From Balaenoptera acutorostrata (Eukaryota > Chordata > Mammalia > Artiodactyla > Balaenopteridae), in contig NC_080081.1 in assembly GCF_949987535.1 (NCBI RefSeq), positions 64,005,603 through 64,069,602 of the forward strand: a stretch of DNA of 64,000 bases. Reading direction: 5' to 3'. The notes beneath the pieces are model-generated. The model saw only the letters and a list, made by a program, of their open reading frames with translations, had not been told where the DNA came from and did no database searches. The position numbers and the translations under genes are program-made. Shown here one piece after another: positions 36,030-49,383 of the stretch (its first letter is position 1; the number at the start of each line of letters is the position of its first letter).

Positions 36030-39000
36030 CTAAGTCTTCAAAATCTGGTGGCGGTAGATCCACTCCTCCATAAAAGCAGTGAAAACATTGGCAAAGATGT
36101 CCAAAATCAACTTTTTCAGAACTCTTGAAATTAGCCAAAGGCTTCCAACAATCTGAGGAGTGTTTATTCAAGAAAAACTGCTGAATCTCATTGAGCAAGG
36201 TTTGTGGCATTGCAACTTGAACTGCTCCCATCTCCCTTTGCTCAGGTCTACAGTAACCTTGAAAACCAGCAGGCTTGCAACCACTGGATGGGCAGGCCTT
36301 GTTTGGGGCTCCTCAAAAAAAAGTCCCATCCCAGAGCATTGTCCCTATTTGACCTGTCTTCCAGCTCCCTGGAAAAGCCCTGTTCACAGGGCATTGTTGT
36401 CATTTGACCTGATGGGAGCTCAGAACTCACTCTGCAGGAAAACCCTATCCCCAGGACCTTTGTCAAAAACAGTCAGTGGCAATTGATACTCAGCTGCTGA
36501 GGGGGCAATACCAGTTGCGAAAATAAGAACCTGGCCAAAAACTTAAAAGGAACATATGGGAATAAAATCTCCGTAAAAGGCTTTGAAAAGCTCTGACATA
36601 TTCCTAGGGAATTAGAGCACTGTGCACACATGCAAGGCTGTGTGCATACCTAGGAAAGACCTGAGAAGCCCGATTCTCTCACCTCTGACTGACCTTGAGG
36701 CCCAAGGGAAGCAGTAAATAAAAGCTAAGGCAGAAGTTTAAATTGCCTGAGTGTTGAAGGCATGCCCCAACACACATGAAGATCCACTCAGCAAATGTTG
36801 GGAGACTTTTTGGTGCAAAACTTTTAAGGATATCTCAGACCAGTCATTAGCTAACACTAAGCTAACTGAGACATCAGTGGTTGCACACTACAGGGAATAG
36901 AGACTACAGGATTTGTCCAGAAAAGTCACTAAACAAACAGATTGTAACAATTGCAATGATGACCAAAAGCAGCAACAACAATAAGTCTTAGAGAGTTAGG
37001 AAAAGGGAGTCTGATTTCCAGAATTGTCACATTTATTGTTATATTATCCAAAATGTCCAGTTTTCAATAAAAAGATATGAGACACATGAAGATATAAGAA
37101 AGTATGCCTCATACACAGGTGGAAAAAAGTAATCAATAGAAACTGCTTCTGAGGGAGCCAAGATGTTGGACTTATTCTACAAAGATTTTAATCAGCTATT
37201 ATAAATATACTCAAAGAACTAAAGTAAACTATGTCTAAAGAATTAAAAGAAAGTATGACAATGAAACCTCACAAAATAGAGTATATCAATAAAGAGAGAT
37301 AGAAATTACAAAAGTATGTATAAATTCTGGAGTTGAAAAGTACAATGACTGAAAAGAAAATTTCATTAGCAGGCTTAACAGCAGATTTAAGCTAGAAGAG
37401 GCAGGAAACAGCAAACTTGAAGATTGATCAATTGATATTATCCAATAGCCTGAGGAACAGAAAGAAAAAAGAATTGAGAAAACTGAACAGTCTCAGAGAC
37501 CTGTAGTACACCATCAAGCATATCAGAATATTTATAATGGGTCCCAGAGGAGGAGAGAAAAAGAAAGGGGGAAAAAGAATATTTAAACAATTAATAGTGA
37601 AACATTTCTCAAATTTGATGACAAATAATATACAGATTTAAGAAGTTCAGTAAACTCCAAGGGGATAGACTAAAGGGGATCCACACCTACTCACATCATA
37701 GTCAAACCATCAAAAGACAGACAGGAAGAGAGAATCTTGAAAGCATCAAGAGAAAAATGACTTATCAAATACAGGGAGCCTCAATAAGATCAACAGCTGA
37801 CTTCTCAGTAGAAACCATGGAGACCGGAAGTTAGTGGGATGACATATTCAAGATGCTGAAAGAAAAACTCTCAACCAAGGGTTCTCTGTCTGGTAAAACT
37901 ATCCTTCAAAACTGAGGGAGAAACTAAAGCATTCCTAGATAAAGAAAAACTAAGACCTGAAAATCACAATGGGGTCCTTCAGATTAAAAGGAAAAGACAC
38001 TGGATGGTAACTTGAATCTGCATGAAGACTATAGATCACTGGTAGAGATAAATACATAGATAAAAATATAAAAGACAGTACAGATGTGTTTTTGTTTGTA
38101 ACTCTTTTCTCTCTCTGATTTAAAATACAACCTCATGCGGCAATAATTATAAAACAGTTGATGGGCTTATATAAAGATGTAATTTGTATGATAATAATAG
38201 TACAAATGAGGGGGTAATACATTGCAGGGAAATTTTTTTATGATATTGAAATTTTCAAGTTAGCATTAATCTGAACTACTTTCTTGCAAGTTAAGATGCT
38301 GATCGTAATTCCCAGGACACCCACTAAGAAAATAACTCCCCCTAAAATATAGTGAAAGAAATGACAAGGGAATTAAAATTGTGTGCTAGAAAATATCTAT
38401 TTAACAAGAAAGAAGTCAGTAATAGGGGAAAAGAGGAACAAAAACTTCATGACATATAGAAAGCAAAGAGTTAAATGGCAGATGTAAATCTTACCTTATC
38501 AGTAATTACATGAAATGTAGATGTGTTAAAAGTTGTTACTGGACAGAAAAAGGGATACATTATAATGATAATTAGGAAGCTATAATAATTATAAACATAT
38601 GCACCTAATGACAGAGCCCCAAAATGCATGAAACAAAAACTGACTGAATTGAAGGGTAATGTGGAAAACTGAGCAATAATAGTGGGAGATTTCAATAACT
38701 CATTTCAATATGGATAAAACAACTAGGAGGAAGATCATCAAGGAAATGGAAGACTTGACCAACTCTGTAAACCAACAAGACCTAAGAGACATCTATAGAA
38801 CGTTGCACTCAACAACAACATTCTCCAGACCAGACCATATTCTAGGCCATAAAACAAACCCCAATAAATTTAAAAGGACTGAAATCATATAACATATGCT
38901 TTCTAAAAATAGTGAAATGAAAATAAGCAATTAATAGAAGAAAACTTGGGGAATTCACAAACATGTGGAAATTGTAAGCAGCATACTCCTAAATAATCAA

Positions 39001-40115
39001 TGGATCAAGGGAGAAATTACAAAGGAAACTAGAAAGTACTTTGAAAAGAAAGAGAATGAAGCACAGTAATGTAAGGAATGGAAGTAAAGCAGCGTTCAGA
39101 GTGAAATATATAGCTGTACATGCCTATATTAAAAACGAAAGATCTCAAATCAGTAACCTTATCTTTCATCTTAAGAAACTAGAAAAAGAAGAACAAACTG
39201 AACCCAAAGCAAACTAGGGGAAGAAATAAAGATTACAGAAAAACAACACAGAGAAAAATCAATGAAATCAAAGGAGGCCATTTTGAAAAGATCAACAAAA
39301 TTGGCAAATCTTTAGCTAGACTGACCAAGAAAAGGAAAATTCAAATTACTAAAATCAGGAATGAGAGAGTACATCTTTGCCGATCTTATAGAAATATTCA
39401 ATAAAAAAGGAACATAAGGAAATACTATGAACAACTGTATGCCAACGAAGTAGATAATTTAGATGAAATGGACAAATCCCTAGAAAGGCATAAACTACAA
39501 AAATGGACTCAAGAAGAAACAGACAATCTGAACAGACCTATAGCAGGTAGATTAGATTAGTAAATTAAAACCATTCCATAGAAAAAAGCCCAGTCCCAGA
39601 TAGCTTCACTGGCAAAATCTTCTAAATAATGAACAAATCAATACCAATTCTTTACAAGTTTTTCCCAAAAAATGGAAGAAGAGAGACTACCTCCCAACTC
39701 ATTCTGTGAGGCCAGTATTACCCTCATACCAAAACCAGACAAAGATGTCATAAGAAAAGAAAATTACAGAATATATCCCTTATGAACATAGAGGCAAAAA
39801 TCCTCAAAAAGTAACAAACCAAATCCAGGAGTATGTAAAAAGGATTATACACCATGACCAAGTGGGATTTGTCCTAGGAATACGAAGTTGGTTCAACATA
39901 CCAAAATCAATCAATGTAATATATTGTACTATTTCAATAAAATAAAGGCCCCAAACCACATAATCATCTCAACAGCCACAGAAAAAGCATTCGAGAAAAT
40001 ACTCTTTCATGAGAACAACACTCAAAAAATTAGGAATAGGAAACTTTCTCAATCTGTTAAAGGGCATCTATAAAAAACCCATAGCTAACATCATGCTAAC
40101 ATATTTCATATTTTT
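36030..40115 (+). mobile_element. Long old L1 (L1M class) lacking its 3' half
   Basis: About 4 kb in L1 order on the + strand: 5' UTR-like sequence (36030-37000), ORF1-like coding residue ('AAATGTCCAGTTTTCAATAAAAAG' near 37050 to about 38000), ORF2 endonuclease ('GGAGATTTCAATAACTCATTTCA' near 38684; 38710-38892 partly open), then the start of reverse transcriptase. It stops abruptly near 40115, well before the catalytic FADD and with no 3' UTR or tail. Many stops and frameshifts. Confidence 0.85.
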
Positions 40116-40939
40116 TAATGTATTGAAATAAAAATATTTTAGATATATACATTGGGTTAAATAAAATATATCGTTGAAAATTTTTATATATTTTTAATAT
40201 GGCTTCTAGAAAAGTTTTAATTACAAATGTGACTCCTATTTATGGGATGCATTTTATTTCTGTTTGACAATGCAGTTCTGGACACGAGGTCTCTAGGTTC
40301 TGGCAGATCTGAGTCTTACTCCCTGCCCTGTAGGACTGGATAGTCGAGGCGCGAGGGCAGAGGATTGAGGGACTGGGGTGGAGAAGAAGCAGACGGGAAG
40401 ATGAAGGGGTGTATTAGATGCAGTCTTTCTGTGAGTATAGGGGCTTTGTTTTATTCACAGCTATATCCTCAGTGCCTAGAATAGTAAAATTGGTAATAGA
40501 ATCAGTTTCAATAAGAGGATAGTGTTTATTACTAAGTGGTTACTTATTCACATCTGATATTTGCTGTAGGTACCTAGAATCTAGAAAATGAGAATGCAGT
40601 TTAGTGAGCACAGACGTGGCATTTGATAATCATCCAACCATGAGGTGAGTGTACAGATGCCTTGGAAGACTAAAGGGAACTAGACAGTGGTAGCTGCCGT
40701 TTAACAAAATGTTCGTTGTTGCCAGGTGTTTTGATAGTGCAAGGCAAATCTTTGCCTAACGATTTTTTTTTCATATTTAGGGAAAATATGTCTCATGTAA
40801 GATTACCTGATTTCCAAATATTGGCACCTAATTCAAATTTTATAAATGTGCATAGCAAACAAAACCTGCCTGTGTACTGGATTTGGCCCAGAAGCCAACT
40901 GAATATTTAGCTGGTAAAGTGAATGCATACTTCCTTTGA
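40116..40939. other. Unclassified intron 1 sequence
   Basis: AT-rich start, then ordinary sequence. Nothing recognised. Confidence 0.4.
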
Positions 40940-41205
40940 CTCCTTAGGCATCAAAGCAAAGAACTCAACCAGTGCTACACACAGGAAGCCTTCCCAGACC
41001 TCCTTATCTGTGTTACATCCTCTTTCATAAGGTCGCATAGTCCATGTATTTCTTCTCAGCAGTTGTTACATTTGCAGTCTACATTTGTGTGATTATTTGA
41101 TTCAAGATATGTCTCTTCCATGGGACATCTGAAAGCTCCGCATGGGTAGAGGCTGGGTCTGTTTTTACTGATCAGTAATTAACAAATGAATGAATGAATT
41201 GGGCA
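40940..41205 (+). mobile_element. L2 LINE 3' end
   Basis: 'GGAAGCCTTCCCAGACCTCC' near 40985, 'GGGTAGAGGCTGGGTCTG' near 41143, and a terminal GAATGAATGAATT. Confidence 0.65.
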
Positions 41206-41964
41206 GGAGAGATGAATTTTGAAATGCATTCTGTGTTAAAGAGTATAGCATCTCACTTGGAATTCTGTGTTGAAAGGTTGAGTCCAACAGCTAGTTGTTT
41301 TGTAGGCTCTATATGAGAAAAGATGACTTTTTTCGCTTGTTACATAGACATTTCAGTGTTATCTACACTAATATATCTTAAAGCATATTTCAGAGAACAC
41401 TGGCATTTGCAGCAGAACACATTAATGTCAGTATTTATTTGTACTTAATAATTCCAAAGTTCTTATAGTTTGACATTTTAGGCTGTAGCTAATCCTCTGG
41501 ACTTACTGCTCTTCCTGGGAAAAATGGAAACACTGCTTCCCTTGAATAGTTATTAAAAATATCTTTTTTAGATTTTGGATATTTGTAAAGTTTGATTATT
41601 TTAAGCTCTGGAGGAATGGGAAAGCTGGAGGAGAACTGGCAAGGATCACTAGAACCAAAGTTTTCTATTAAAAAAAAGAAAAACAAAAATCAATAATAAT
41701 TTGCCAAGTTACAGCTGAAAGATTTACTGTCATACTGAAATAAAATAAAGGCTGTATTGCTGAAAAAGAGAGGTCACCTTTTCTTTGCCTTGAGACATAA
41801 TGAAGAAATGTGATGCTGGGAAGTGAGAAACAGCTGGCAGGGAAAGGAGAGAAGACCACAACCTGTTTTAGTTTGTGGAAAATTTTTTAACAGTGCTAAA
41901 TTTTATCCTTTACATTTTTATAAGTTGCAGAAAGGAAAGTCTTAAAAGATTTCTTAAAATTGAA
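41206..41964. other. Unclassified intron 1 sequence
   Basis: Nothing recognised beyond short homopolymer runs. Confidence 0.4.
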
Positions 41965-42065
41965 TCTGTATGGTTCCATTTATATAACGTTTTCAAAATG
42001 ACAGCATTTTAGAGATGGAGACAGATTAGTGGTTGCCAGGGGTTAGAGATGGGGCAGAAGTTTCT
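41965..42065 (+). mobile_element. Old L1 3' UTR fragment
   Basis: 'GTATGGTTCCATTTATATAACG' followed by 'AGATTAGTGGTTGCCAGGGG' is the L1M 3' end pattern on the + strand. Confidence 0.65.
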
Positions 42066-42109
42066 ATCAGTTTTTGCTTTGTGTATCTTAAAGCTCTGTG
42101 TGTGTGATT

Positions 42110-44475
42110 GTAAACATTTAGGATTATTTCCTCCTGACCCTTCTATCATTATGAAATGCCCTTCTTCATCCCTGGCAATATCCTTTGTCTGTTATTAACA
42201 GAGCCATTGCATCTTGCCTTTAATTAGTGTTAGCATGATAAGCACACTCTATCTTTTTCATTTTACTTTTAATCTACTTGTATCTTTATATATAAATTGT
42301 GTTTCTTATAGGAAGCATATAATTTTATCTTACTTGTTTATCTAGTCTGACAATTTCTTTTAATTGGGATGTTCAGTCCATTTACATTGAATATGATTAT
42401 TGATATGCTTAGATTTGAGTCTCTCATTCTGCTATTTGTTTTCAATTATCTCATCTGTTCTTTGTACTTCTTTTACTCCCTTTCTGCCTTCTTTTGAATT
42501 GAGTGCTTTTTATGATTCTATTTCATCTCCTTTGTTGTCTTATTAGTAACAGCATTTTGTTTTGTTTTGTTTTGTAATTTAACTGGCTGCTTTAGGGTTT
42601 GCTGTACACATATTTAAATGATTACGTCTACCTTCAAGTGATATAACACCACTCCACATATAGTGTAGGAAACTCTCAATGGTATATTTTCATTTCTCCC
42701 TTCCTGGCCTTTATGCTATTATTGTCATATATTTTATTTATGCATATGTTATAAACCTTGCACTAAATTGTTATTTTTGTTTAGTCAATGATCTTTAAAG
42801 AGATTTAAATAGTAAGAAAAATTCTTTACCCTTGCAGTCACCATTACCAGTGTTCCTCATTCCTTTGTGTAGATTCATATTTTCATGGGGTTTCATATTC
42901 CGTCTAGCAGAAGAACTTCCCTTAGCATTCCTTGTCATGTGGGTCCATTGGTGATTATTTCTTTCAGCCCTTGTATTTCTGAAAGAATCTATTGACCACC
43001 TTCACTTTTCAAGGGTATTTTCTCTGGGTTCATCATGTGTTCTTTTAGTATTTTCAAGATGTTTCTCCATTGTCTTCTGGCTTGCATTGTTTCTAATAAG
43101 AAATTTGCTATCATTTTTAGCTTTGTGCTTCAGTACCTGATGTCATTTTTTTCTCTCTGCTTTTAAGATGTTTTCTTTATTACTGGTTTTGAACTATTGA
43201 TTCTGATGCATAATTTTATTCCTGTTTCTTTGTGCTTTGGGCTTATTGAACTTCTTGGATGTGTGGGTTTATAGTTTTCATCAAATTCAAAACTGTTCTG
43301 CCATACTTCAAATATTTCTTCTGTTTCCCCCCTGTTCTCTTTCAGGAGCTCCAATCACACATAAATTATTAGGATGCTTGAAGTTGTTCCACAGTTTGCT
43401 GATACTTTATTTTTAATTATTGTTTTCTCTGTGTTTTCATTTTAGATAGTTTCTATTGCTGTGTCTTCAAGTTCATTAATCTTTTCTTCCACCATTAATC
43501 GCATCTGGTGTATTTTTTATCTCAACTTGGGTCTTTTTAAAAAATCTTCTGTGTCTCTACTTAACTTCTTGTACATGAGGAATACTGTGTTTAATCCTTT
43601 TGTCTCTTCATTCTAACATCTGTGTCTAACATCAGTACCCCCTCTCAATAATTGATTTCTTTATTTTTCTCATTATGGGTCATATTTTTTTGCTTCTTTG
43701 AATGCCTAGTAATATTTGATTAGACATTGTGAATTTTACCTTTTTGGCAGATGAATATTTTTGTATTCCTATCAATAATCTTGAGCTTCACTCTGGGACG
43801 CAGTGGAGGTACCTGGAAACAGTTTGATTCTTTCAGGTCTTACTTTTAAAATTAGTTCGGTGGGACTGGAGCAACGTTTAGTCTAGTCTGTCCCTTACCA
43901 CTGAGGCAAGACCCTTTGGAGTACTGTACCCAGTGTCCTCTGAATTATGAGGTTTTCCAGTCTGCCTGGGAATAGGCCCAGTGCAGGGCCCCGAGTGCAC
44001 GTGGGGTACTGTTCCCTCTAATCTGTTCCGCTGGTTTTTCTCCTACCCTTAGGTAGTTTCATCACGTGCATGCACTGATCAGTACTCTGTTGAATACTCT
44101 ACTCAAGCAGTACTCTTTGCAGATCCCTGGGGTTTTCTCTCTTTGTAGCTCAGTTCCTGTATGCTGACCTGTGAACTCCAGCCATGGTGTCTTGAGAACT
44201 CTCCGCTCCATCTCTTCAACTCAGGGAGTCGGCCAGGCTTCCCCTGGGTTCTCCCATTCTGCACTGTGGCCTGGAAACTGTCTCAAGGCAGTAAGCTGGG
44301 GCGATCACAGGACTCACCTCATTTGTTTCCCATCTCTCAGATAACTGTCCTGCGTGGCTCAACCTCAGTGTGTTGAAAATAGTTGTTTTGCATATTTTGT
44401 CCTTTTTATTTTTGCTTTTTGGCTGTTAAATTGGGTTTCTGTTATTCCATTTGGCTGCAAGTGAAAATCTCAGAA
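42110..44475 (-). mobile_element. Old L1 (L1M class) 5' region
   Basis: Reverse complement of an ancient L1 5' UTR and ORF1 region: 'TCTATCATTATGAAATGCCC' near 42142, 'CATTGTCTTCTGGCTTGCATTG' near 43068, 'GTGAATTTTACCTTTTTGG' near 43729, 'GCATGCACTGATCAGTACTCTG' near 44067, 'CTGTCTCAAGGCAGTAAGCTGGG' near 44278. The 5' end is at the right. ORF2 and the 3' end are absent from this strand here. Confidence 0.85.
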
Positions 44476-44769
44476 TTAGGGGGTTTTTTCTTTATATATT
44501 TAATGTCACTATTGAGAAAAAAGTTGTACTTACACCATTTATGAGTAAGCCAGTTTCTAAACATGCTTGCTATGTTTAAGTTTATGAAGATCTGAAGTGG
44601 GGTAAAGGGAGTGGGACTGTAGAAAATAAAAGTGACTGCAAGTTCCCTTCCTTCCTCAACGCTTTCTGATTTACTCTTTGGTAGATTGTTGCTCTGCTCT
44701 CTTATTAATCAAAGTCCCTTGGCTCCTTTTGGAGAGAGATTCTTTAAATGGGTTTAAATATGCCACTCA

Positions 44770-45535
44770 AAATGTATGAGGATGTTATAAATAAAATTGT
44801 CATGGTCTTTATGTTTTAATCTATATGATTTAAACTTTGGCATTAAAATATCATGGAGGAAACATAATGAGAGGACTTAACTCACCAGATATTAAAATGT
44901 ATTTTAAAGCTACAATAATTAAAATATTGAAGTGCTAATGCTAATATAGCCACAGATTCATGGGTCAAAATACAGTGTCCATAAACAGACTCATAAATGT
45001 GTTTGAAACACTTAGCATAGGTTATTCAGTTAGATGGCATGGAGACAACTGAACAACTCATTGCAAAAATTAAAGTTGGGTATCTCCTTCCCATATCTTA
45101 TACAGAGATGTATTCCCAATAGGTTAACTATAATCTAAAAGTACTAGAAGAAAATATGGGCAATTCACATAATCTTGAGGGAGAGAAGGCCCTTCTAAGT
45201 ATGACACAAAAGATACAACCATGAAGGAAATTATTGATGAGATTACACAAAGATTTTATATCTCCTAAGTGGTGAAATAATCATTAAAAACAGGGAGTTC
45301 CCTGATGGCCTAGTGGTTAGGATTCGGGGCTTTCACTACCATGGCCTGGGTTCAATCCCTGGTCTGGGAACTGAGATCCCACAAGCCACATGGTGTGCTC
45401 CCCTCCCCAAAAAAAGTATCATTAAAAGCAGATTTGATATCCTTACTGTATAAAGACTCCTAATACGGTAGTAAAAAAAAGATGAATGCCCTACTAGAAA
45501 AATGGGCAGAGGACATGAGTAGATAATCATATTTA
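44770..45535 (+). mobile_element. Old L1 ORF2 fragment, interrupted by a SINE
   Basis: 'AAAGCTACAATAATTAAAATATTG' near 44907, 'AGACTCATAAATGTGTTTGAAAC' near 44989 and 'CTACTAGAAAAATGGGCAGAGG' near 45491 are L1 ORF2 words in order, heavily mutated. Confidence 0.75.
45293..45416 (+). mobile_element. CHR-type short SINE
   Basis: tRNA-derived head 'GGGAGTTCCCTGATGGCCTAGTGG', B-box region 'GGGTTCAATCCCTGG', then an A-run. Flanked by the 10-bp duplication ATCATTAAAA (about 45280-45289 and 45418-45427). Confidence 0.92.
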
Positions 45536-45631
45536 GGGCCAAAAAACATTAATGTCCAGTACATATTTATTTTTTAAATGTTCTATTTAATAATAATAGT
45601 AACAATAAAAATAATAATAATAGTAATAAGA

Positions 45632-45855
45632 GCTATCACTTACTATTTATTATTATTTCTGTTTGTCTGAATATAAGAACTTTAAACAAATTAGCTAGTT
45701 TAATCCTTTGAAAGGCAAGTGTACATATTATCATCATCATTTTATAAATGTGACAGCTGAGACAGGACATGAGGAACCTTGCCTGAGGTGACAAAGCTAT
45801 CAGGCGGTTGAGTCAAGGTTTAACCCAAGCCATCTGAGTCCTGCTCATCACTTCT
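45632..45855 (-). mobile_element. MIR SINE
   Basis: 'TTTTATAAATGTGACAGCTGAGACAGGACATGAGGAACC' and the ends match reverse-complement MIR. Confidence 0.7.
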
Positions 45856-46014
45856 CAAAGAAGTAAATTAAAACTACCTTAAATTCCACTGCACTTTACA
45901 GAGAAGTTGATAATTTGCATAAGATCACACAACTTATAAGCAATAGAAGAGAGCTAAAATTTTTAGGAAGAAAAATCGTAAAAACAGAAGAAAGAAAAAG
46001 AGTAAAGTAAGTAA

Positions 46015-47319
<1,305 letters not shown>

Positions 47320-47545
47320 CTTTTGCTGAGCACTTACTAACGTGCTGTGTTAGGAGCTTTACGTGTACGTATATTCTATCTTTTCAATCCTTATAAAAAA
47401 AATACTGAGGTAGGTTCAGTATTGTTCCCATTTTACAGATATGGAAAGAGAGGTACAGAAAGGATTATATAGCTTCCCCAAGGGCTCACGCCCAGCATGT
47501 AGTTGAGATAGACTCAAACTCAGGGCCCTGGATTTTGCTGTGCTT
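47320..47545 (-). mobile_element. MIR SINE in intron 2
   Basis: 'GCTGAGCACTTACTAACGTGCTG', 'CCCATTTTACAGATATGG' and 'AGATAGACTCAAACTCAGGGCCC' give a full reverse-complement MIR. Confidence 0.85.
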
Positions 47546-48153
47546 AGAAAAAAAATTTGTGCATTGCAGGGATTCGTTCAGATTCATGCAGTCCTCACCC
47601 CCTTCTAACTTCCTTTTTTTTCTTGGTGTTTTAAGAAAGGGAAGTTTTCATCCAGTTGGGTGTGGCTTTCCTCACTCCTCATGGCGTAAAGCACGTTGCT
47701 GTTGTAGGGCCCTGGCCTTTCTCACGTGGAGCTCGCCTCAGGGGTGTGCAGGCCCTGTCTCTGGCCCTCTGTACGGGAGGCTGTACACCGCCCTGGAGAC
47801 GGGGCCCACAGGCCACCTCAGTTCATCTGGCTGAGCCATTAGGTTTGGGTGGTTTAAAATGGGTTTTCCTTCCTGATCTGATGGAGGACTCAATGAGAGG
47901 CTCTGTAGCAGTTAAGATAAATGATTTGTACTTTTCTGTTTATTGGTCTAAGTTCAGTGAGGATTATACAGTTGGAAAACAAGCATCTGTATGTAATAGC
48001 TACAAGCTTTCCTTGGAGTCACTTTGTATAGACTATATCTATGTATGTTTATGTTCATATTAGGAACATTCCTCAGAACTATTAGATAGTCTTTTGATTT
48101 TTGTGTGTGTGTGTGTGAAAACTTACAAATAAAAAACAGATTTGTTTTAACAG
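47546..48153. other. Intron 2, GC-rich segment and short (GT)n
   Basis: 47650-47840 is GC-rich without exon signals. A (GT)7 tract at 48104-48117 lies about 40 bp upstream of the exon 3 acceptor. Confidence 0.45.
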
Positions 48154-48261
48154 GGGAAGGAGCCATTTACTTGTTCAATATGTGTCTACCGCAGCTGTTT
48201 GAAATAAAAGTTTTCAAGGAAAAAAACCATTCTTGGTTTATAAATGAATCAGTTCAATCAG
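48154..48261 (+). CDS. RNASEH2B: RNASEH2B coding exon 3
   Basis: Encodes residues 46-81 plus the first base of codon 82 (108 nt). It contains the conserved stretch [10 protein letters not shown] and the HSWFIN motif with Trp73. Changes from human (from memory) are Q58P, V63I, H70N and Q77E; Q58P sits two residues before Leu60, a known disease position. The donor is GTAAGT. The acceptor is weak: the 30 bases before it are A-rich with only a short TTTGTTTT tract, and a small GT repeat lies at 48104-48117. The length is again a multiple of three, so weak recognition would give an in-frame skip. Confidence 0.96.
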
Positions 48262-49304
48262 GTAAGTGACTAGTGTATATATTTACATTAACTAAACACA
48301 TACCCTGACTTCGCCATCCTTCACATCTATCTGCCCAGTTTGGAGTCTGGTCCATGGTTTTTTCTTTGTTGGCGTCAGAGCAGGGTTTAATCAAGGAGAA
48401 AGGAAAGATTTAAACAAGTTTAGATCAATAACTGTGTGTCTTAGATGGTAGGAAATTTTTAACTAACAATTCTGATTTTTCTCCTAAAACGCTGACACAC
48501 CCCGAGTCAGATGACTTTTGTACTATGGAGTGCACATTGTGTTCACTGGAAACTCTTTGCTCTTCTCTTAGCCATTTTTGAGGATCTTCAAGTTTTTAAC
48601 ATCTTATTTCCTTGCAAATGGATGCTGATATAGCTTCTAGAAGAGAAGAGAAGAGAAGAGAATGCTTTCTCATATAAATTACTATGGCCACCCCACCTGC
48701 CCTCAACACACACACCCAACACCCAATTTCTATTTCTTTTAAGAGCGTTCCTTTGATATGGGGCTCAGTGTTGACTCGGAAGGAAAAAGGATACCACACG
48801 TAGCCCCGACAGTTCTGGGTGAGAGTGGGAGGGTGCGTCATGGGGTGGTTGAGGCAATCTCAGTTCCCTCTGTCCCTCTGTCTCTCATTGTTCGTAGAGA
48901 GTGCTTTCCATTGCTTTCTAAGCCCTCTGCTTTCTGTTGACCGTCTTAGGTCACCGCTTAGTGCTAAGGTAGAAAGGCCACTTTGACTTTCTTGTAAGGC
49001 ATCCAGAAGAAGGGTTTATTGCTGGTGTTGAATTTCACATACCTGTGTGCATGAGAAGATTTGAAGTGGTTTTCAGTTGCCGAAATGCAATGGTAGACTG
49101 TGTATTTAGCCTGGTAGGGGCCAAGTATACATTCCTTTGTATTGTTCTCTTTTCTTATTTTTCGTTTGGCAATATATGAGAGTTCCCACTTCTAATGTAA
49201 TATACTTGCCTTTGAGTTTGGCTGGATAGACACAGTAATATCCAGATGAAACTGGAAAATATTCAGAGGCAGTGATTGATTAGCTCTCCTGGACTGTCTG
49301 ACTT
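48262..49304. other. Intron 3, first part, with (AGAAG)n microsatellite
   Basis: A GAAGA pentanucleotide repeat lies at about 48640-48662. Otherwise nothing recognised. Confidence 0.45.
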
Positions 49305-49383
49305 GGTACCTGCTTTTTTTTTTTTTATAGACCTTTTTTTTTTTTATAGTTTTTGGTTCACAGCAAAGGTACCTGCTTTTTTT
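49305..49383 (-). mobile_element. Micro L1 3' insertion with 16-bp TSD
   Basis: GGTACCTGCTTTTTTT occurs at 49305-49320 and 49368-49383. Between them are 47 bp that read on the - strand as the very end of an old L1 3' UTR (TTTGCTGTGAACC, then AAAACTATAAAAA, then GGTCTATAAAA). Only about 40 bases of L1 were inserted. Confidence 0.8.
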
